A stretch of 64,000 nucleotides of DNA from Polytrichum commune (taxonomy: Eukaryota; Streptophyta; Polytrichopsida; Polytrichales; Polytrichaceae), in contig OX485804.1 in assembly GCA_950295325.1 (NCBI GenBank), forward strand, positions 52,946,001 to 53,010,000, in the 5' to 3' direction. A model generated the notes under the pieces. The model worked only from the letters and a program-made list of their open reading frames with translations. It ran no database searches and was not told the DNA's origin. Below are positions 59,509 to 64,000 of this stretch, one piece after another. The position numbers and the translations under genes are program-made. Position 1 is the first letter of the stretch. Each line of letters starts with the position of its first letter.

Positions 59509-62500
59509 ATGGCGCAGTACCTGCTCCATGGCACGCTTATGGTCACCATTTACAAGGCACAAAACCTTGTGATGGAGAAGCGCAAGAGTGGTGGGGCTCC
59601 GGCTTTCATAAGGAAGGTCAGTCTTCAAATTGTCCATAACATTCTTGAGTAGCTGATGAATGATTCTTATTCTAATCCGGGTACCCTAAGAATGATCCTG
59701 GTTTGGGGCGCATCTTCAATTGCATCTTGTAGATGGGAGGAGGCTTCATGTCTGAAGATAGGTAACAATGAGGTGACAGGTGACTAATGAGAGCTTGCTA
59801 CTCGACTATGTTTGACATTCATGCTTGCAATTGAGGCGCTTGATTTCTCAGAATTCATTTTGCAATTTAGAGAAGAAAGGGACCGCCAGCTCTAAATTTG
59901 ATGAACTGGGTAAGGCATGCAAGGAACCCTTCCACAAGCTGTAGTAGGTGTTCCAATATTTTGAACAACGATGGCGGTGAGATAGGTATTGAGTGTGTAT
60001 TACAACTAATAGCATGGCGACACATGTTCATTACTAGACGAAGTGGTCGGGCCATGACAAGATCATCAGTTACGTATGATAATGTTCCTCCTTGTGTTCA
60101 ATAGACACGTCAAGATTAAAGAATCGCTTGGTTTTGACCACTATGTCCCTTCCAATGCAATTATCAATTAGTAGTTGATTCCCAAAAGTTGTTCTCCAAA
60201 GCACGAGACTTGCGTAGACAAGGCACTTGGATGCAGATTTACATTTAATTACTCCACCAATTTGAACTTTCACAGCATTTGATGTCACACTTTGCTTTAA
60301 GGCAATTGGCAACCATGATAATCATTCGTGCACTAAAAATGTGGGTGTGGTTGGAAAATGGAATGACAGTTCATTGAAGGCACGGAGGAGACGCTTGGGG
60401 TTGGCAAAGGCTACACCAAATTATATGCCACTGTGGATTTGGGAGACACTCGAGTCGGGAGGACGCGTAGAGTGACAGGTCAACCTAGAGACCCAGTTTG
60501 GAATGAGTCATTTCGCATCTATTGTGCACACACCGTCTCTGAAGTCAGAATCTCCATCAAGGATGCTGCCATTGTTGGAACGGTTGTGGTTGGACGAGCC
60601 CGAATTCCAGCTTACGACCTTATCGCAGGTACAATACTATCATCATGTTTGCAACTGAAGCTTTTGGCAATCCTAACAAGCGTCTTGTAGCCCAAAGGAT
60701 TTGGAACCTCACTACATGTGCCTAGTAAAGTGGTGGCGCTCTTTGTTGGAATCCTCCTTTCTTTGGATTGATTCTCTAGTTTGAGCTTGAACTTGTAGAC
60801 ATCAGCCTTTGAGGCCTAGCCACACATGACTTAAGAAGTTCAAGCTTGCAAAACGTTTTGGTGGGCCAAAGGTAAAGAGAATCTAGACTTTTACATGTGC
60901 CCAAAATGATTGTCCAGCTTTCGTTCCTCCATTTGTCAGATCGATTGTCAAGTTCAAACAAAAACTTGACCTTGTAAGTAGACACCATTCTCAAAAAAAA
61001 TCACATCTCTTCTCACCTTTGGACTTCTCTAGTTGCTACCCATACTGGTCATTTTACATGGGGTCGATGATGAATAGCGTGCCTTGTCACACTAGATCAT
61101 ATGTACAATGTAGTCGTCAAGTATCAGGGTCAAAGATTCATGACATCCATGCAAGTTGAAGGTGAAAAAGCTGAGAACCTGTTATCGCTTGGAAAATTCT
61201 CGTTTGAACCGACTCGCCCCAGAATTAACATCAACGTCGGAGACCCCAAGCTAGTCTAGTGACTCAAATTAAGCTGGGATGAATTTAGCCAAATACCTAT
61301 GGTGGATAGGGTTCTTACCCTTCCCCCTCCACCCAAGTACACATGGTTCCCACAGACCCTAACAACCCAAGTGTCTGCATATTTTTGTTGTAAGCTCACT
61401 CGAAGCTCACGAATTTCAATTCAGGACGGAAAATTGATGACTGGTACCGCCTCTACAACGAACGCCATGAGATCGTGAAGGACGCGAAGATCCGGTTCCG
61501 ATTGCAATTTGTGGAAGCCTCGCGGGACCCGAACTGGGGCAAAGGGATCCGGGACCCCCAATTCCCTGGTGTCCCATACTGCTACTTCGGTCAACACAAA
61601 GGGTGTCGGGTAACCTTATACCAAGACGCGCACATGAGCGACGAGTTTCTACCTTCGATCTACCTCGCGAAACGGCAGGTCTACCAACCGACGAGGTGTT
61701 GGGAGGACATCTTCGAAGCGATTAACAATGCTAAGCACTTGATTTACATCACGGGGTGGTCCGTTTACACCGAGATCACTTTGTGCCGGGACCCGCAACG
61801 GAAAGTCCCCGGAGACAAGGGGTTAACCCTCGGGGAGCTTTTGAAGCAGAAGGCCGACCAGGGCGTTAGGGTGAACCTCCTGGTGTGGGATGACCGAACT
61901 TCAAACTTGTTTAATAAAGGTGGGTTGATGGGAACCCACGACGAAGACACGATGATCTACTTCCAAGGTACGAAGGTGAACTGTGTGCTTTGTCCGAGAA
62001 TTGCCGATAGTAGCTTGACCGCGCTACAGACGGCAACGACGGGCGCTCTCTTCACGCATCACCAGAAGAGTGTGACTGTCGATGCGGCGCCGGTGGTGCC
62101 GAGCCATGGGCGGGGTAATTCGACAACTCCCAGTGGCCGAAGAATCGTGAGCTTCGTCGGAGGTACGATTGAATCTTAAGCTGTAACAAATTATCAAACA
62201 TAACACCACTCAAACTATGAAGCTCATTTTTCTTTATCTATTCCTAGTTAAACCTATTCATCCCCGGCCCTCCCCTCTTCTTCAATTTTACGTTGAAATT
62301 AACACAAGGTTTTGCATCTTGTGCTTTTATTTTAGAATCAAAGTATAGCCAATGGAAGAGAAAGAATCTTCCCAATTCATAATTTGGTAAAAATCGTCCA
62401 TTTCCATAACATTATGCATTCTACAATCTAGTTGTTCTAAACCATCCGTTTTCAACTCCAATCGGAAACAGAGGTTTCAAGAGTTAAACAAAACTGTCGT

Positions 62501-63409
62501 CTTGGATTGGAGTTGGAAACGGACCTTTATACCCAATAAAAGAGGGACCTACCTTGAAACCAAATATTCCCAAGGTTTGGCACTTGTCAAGACCAAAGTG
62601 TTTTTGCTTTAGCCCATTGCTCTGCATTTTGAAACTAGCATTTCTAAACATGTGTGGCCTCCACATAAATTTAGTTCTACGGGGGGTTGGTGTGTTGAAG
62701 GATTTTGGATGGTCCAATCCACATAACAACGTAACAACTAGTTTACATGCTTGGACAAGCCAAGGTAAGTCTTATATGATGAATTATATGATATTTGCCC
62801 TTGAGAGTGGATCAGTGTCAAGCACTAAGAGAAATCTTATTCGATGCGAGTATCTCTTGCGACTAAAAAATTCACAACGATTGCATTGTTGGCAACTTTG
62901 TCCAATGAACAAGGCCTAGATGCAATGGATAAGTCGCAATGTGTGGTCGCATTGTCACGTCATGCAAGAGTGGGCATGAGGGACAAAAAATTAAAGCAAC
63001 ACTTATATGTACAAGGTGCATATGTACATATTTAGTAGCCTAAGTGTAGTACGGTACATTTTTATAGGTATTGATCTCTGCAATGGCCGCTACGACAACC
63101 AGAAGCATTCTTTATTCCACACTTTGAATAATGTCAATAGCAAGGATTTCCATCAAGCGAACTTGAATGGTGCGTCGTTGGAGTTTGGTGGGCCTCGGGA
63201 GCCATGGCATGACATCCACTCAAGATTGGAAGGTCCGATTGCTTGGGATGTGCTCTTCAACTTCGATCAAAGATGGAGGAAGCAAGCAGGGGAACATCGG
63301 GAGAAACTTCTCCTCCCCATTCAAGAGCTTGCCCTCAACCAAACACCCATTACAGCGGAAGATGACCCAGAGACATGGAATGTGCAGTTGTTTCGCTCCA
63401 TTGACGCAG
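59509..63409 (+). CDS. PLDalpha-like: Phospholipase D alpha-type, N-terminal four coding exons (gene continues past the window)
   Basis: PLD hydrolyses phosphatidylcholine and related lipids to phosphatidic acid, a signal in stress and wounding. Exons: 59509-59616, 60370-60628, 61425-62162, 63068-63409, all GT..AG, phases matching, 1447 nt so far (482 codons). [20 protein letters not shown] opens the C2 domain, which runs through [20 protein letters not shown] to about residue 125. Then [40 protein letters not shown] and GWSVYTEI lead to the first HKD motif H335-x-K337-x4-D342 ([10 protein letters not shown]). RIVSFVGG, then [10 protein letters not shown] and [20 protein letters not shown] follow. 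The motif order and the MAQ start are those of the C2-type alpha class. The second HKD and the C terminus lie downstream of 64000. No breaks are seen. Confidence 0.95.
62430..62680. repeat. MITE-type repeat in intron 3 of the PLD gene
   Basis: ATTGGAGTTGGAAACGGACC, AATAAAAGAGGGACCTACCT, TTGAAACCAA and GGCACTTGTCAAGACCAAAG parallel 22330-22450 in the ATI-like gene. A left partner arm is suggested by CCGTTTTCAACTCCAAT near 62446. Related fragments may also lie at 60850-60990 in intron 2. Confidence 0.55.
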
Positions 63410-64000
63410 GTGGGTAGCTATGATTAATGGAGTGCCTTGTGTTGAAAGTTGTGGCAATGCAAGCTTGACACCTTCAATTTCCATTTGTATGTACCTTGGG
63501 ACATGATGTTCCATGGAGTAGAGTGCTACACATGGTTGGGACCCCATAATCTCTCTTTGCCCCTTCTAGTTTCTTGAGGTAGGTCACATGCAATGCAAAC
63601 CATACAAACCATACAAAGCAAAACGGGTGTCATGCTAAGCAAGTCCTCATGCTTTAAGGTTATTAAAGTTGAGTCCTCCACATGTTTGGATTTTCATAGT
63701 AAAGTATGAACAAGTAGGAGTTGTGTAGCATAGGGAGGAGTGAAATTCTAAGAAGGTGGCAGAAGGTAGCAACCCAAAAAAACTAAGGGCAGAGAGGGAG
63801 GGTTCAGTCTACAACACTATTCCATCATGGAGGTAGGATGTTGCAAACGTATCCCATCTCTCTTTACCCTTAGTTTCTTGGGGTAGGTTACCCTACCATG
63901 TGGATGGAGTAAGGCCGAACAACCACCAACGAAATGTCGACCGTTTTGTTAAAGGTCCTTGCAAATAATCTTAAGCGTTGATCCCACCTGCTTGGATTTT
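63410..64000 (+). other. Start of PLD intron 4, cut by the window end
   Basis: Begins with the donor CAG|GTGGGT at 63410. No further exon is recognisable before 64000. The expected next coding block (after SIDAGG) is not found in any frame. Confidence 0.7.

Noticed and set aside
60070-60312. 80-codon minus-strand frame in PLD intron 1
   Set aside because: It has a coding-like look ([20 protein letters not shown]) but I know no family for it and it lies antisense in an intron; it may be an old element fragment.

Overview
The window looks like nuclear DNA of a land plant. It has long, AT-rich spacers, spliceosomal introns with GT..AG ends, a U2 snRNA gene, two intron-rich genes of plant families (an ATG8-interacting ATI1/2-like protein and an alpha-type phospholipase D), and very many non-autonomous transposable elements. 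The species cannot be told from the sequence. The mobile-element set (a HUH-nuclease Rep pseudogene, pogo-like and PIF/Harbinger relics, a LINE with an RNase H tail, and a two-gene element with a protein resembling the DUF7869 group) suggests a seed-free plant (fern, lycophyte or bryophyte) or a gymnosperm rather than a compact angiosperm genome. That is an inference.

Layout. 0-0.4 kb: U2 snRNA on the + strand. 0.4-19.4 kb: no convincing host gene. This stretch is packed with MITEs whose terminal inverted repeats (TIRs) and target duplications are readable, with foldback elements, a deleted pogo-like transposon and one tRNA-derived SINE-like fragment. 19.4-27.0 kb: leader region and five coding exons of the ATI1/2-like gene (392 codons, + strand), with MITEs and a ~295-bp tandem duplication in its introns. 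27-36 kb: spacer with a TA-flanked Tc1/mariner-like element and diverged dispersed repeats. 36-39.3 kb: decayed PIF/Harbinger element with a SANT/Myb-like ORF1 (+) converging on a DDE transposase (-). 41.1-42.25 kb: pseudogene of a HUH-type Rep protein (-). 42.25-48.95 kb: an outer TAA-flanked MITE split by a ~5.8-kb two-gene transposon that has its own TIRs and a GTGA duplication. 50.8-52.1 kb: 3' part of a LINE ORF2. 54.2-55.0 kb: foldback element whose left arm carries a 131-bp tandem array. 55.2-57.2 kb: MITEs and a hairpin. 57.9-59.3 kb: two tandem duplications upstream of a phospholipase D alpha gene. 59.5-63.4 kb: its first four coding exons; the rest lies beyond the window.

The two host genes are both on the + strand and about 32 kb apart. 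Their joint presence suggests no shared pathway. One acts in selective autophagy and plastid/ER turnover, the other in phospholipid hydrolysis and phosphatidic-acid signalling. Most of the window is mobile-element debris, and the 42.6-48.4 kb two-gene element is the best candidate for a little-described system.
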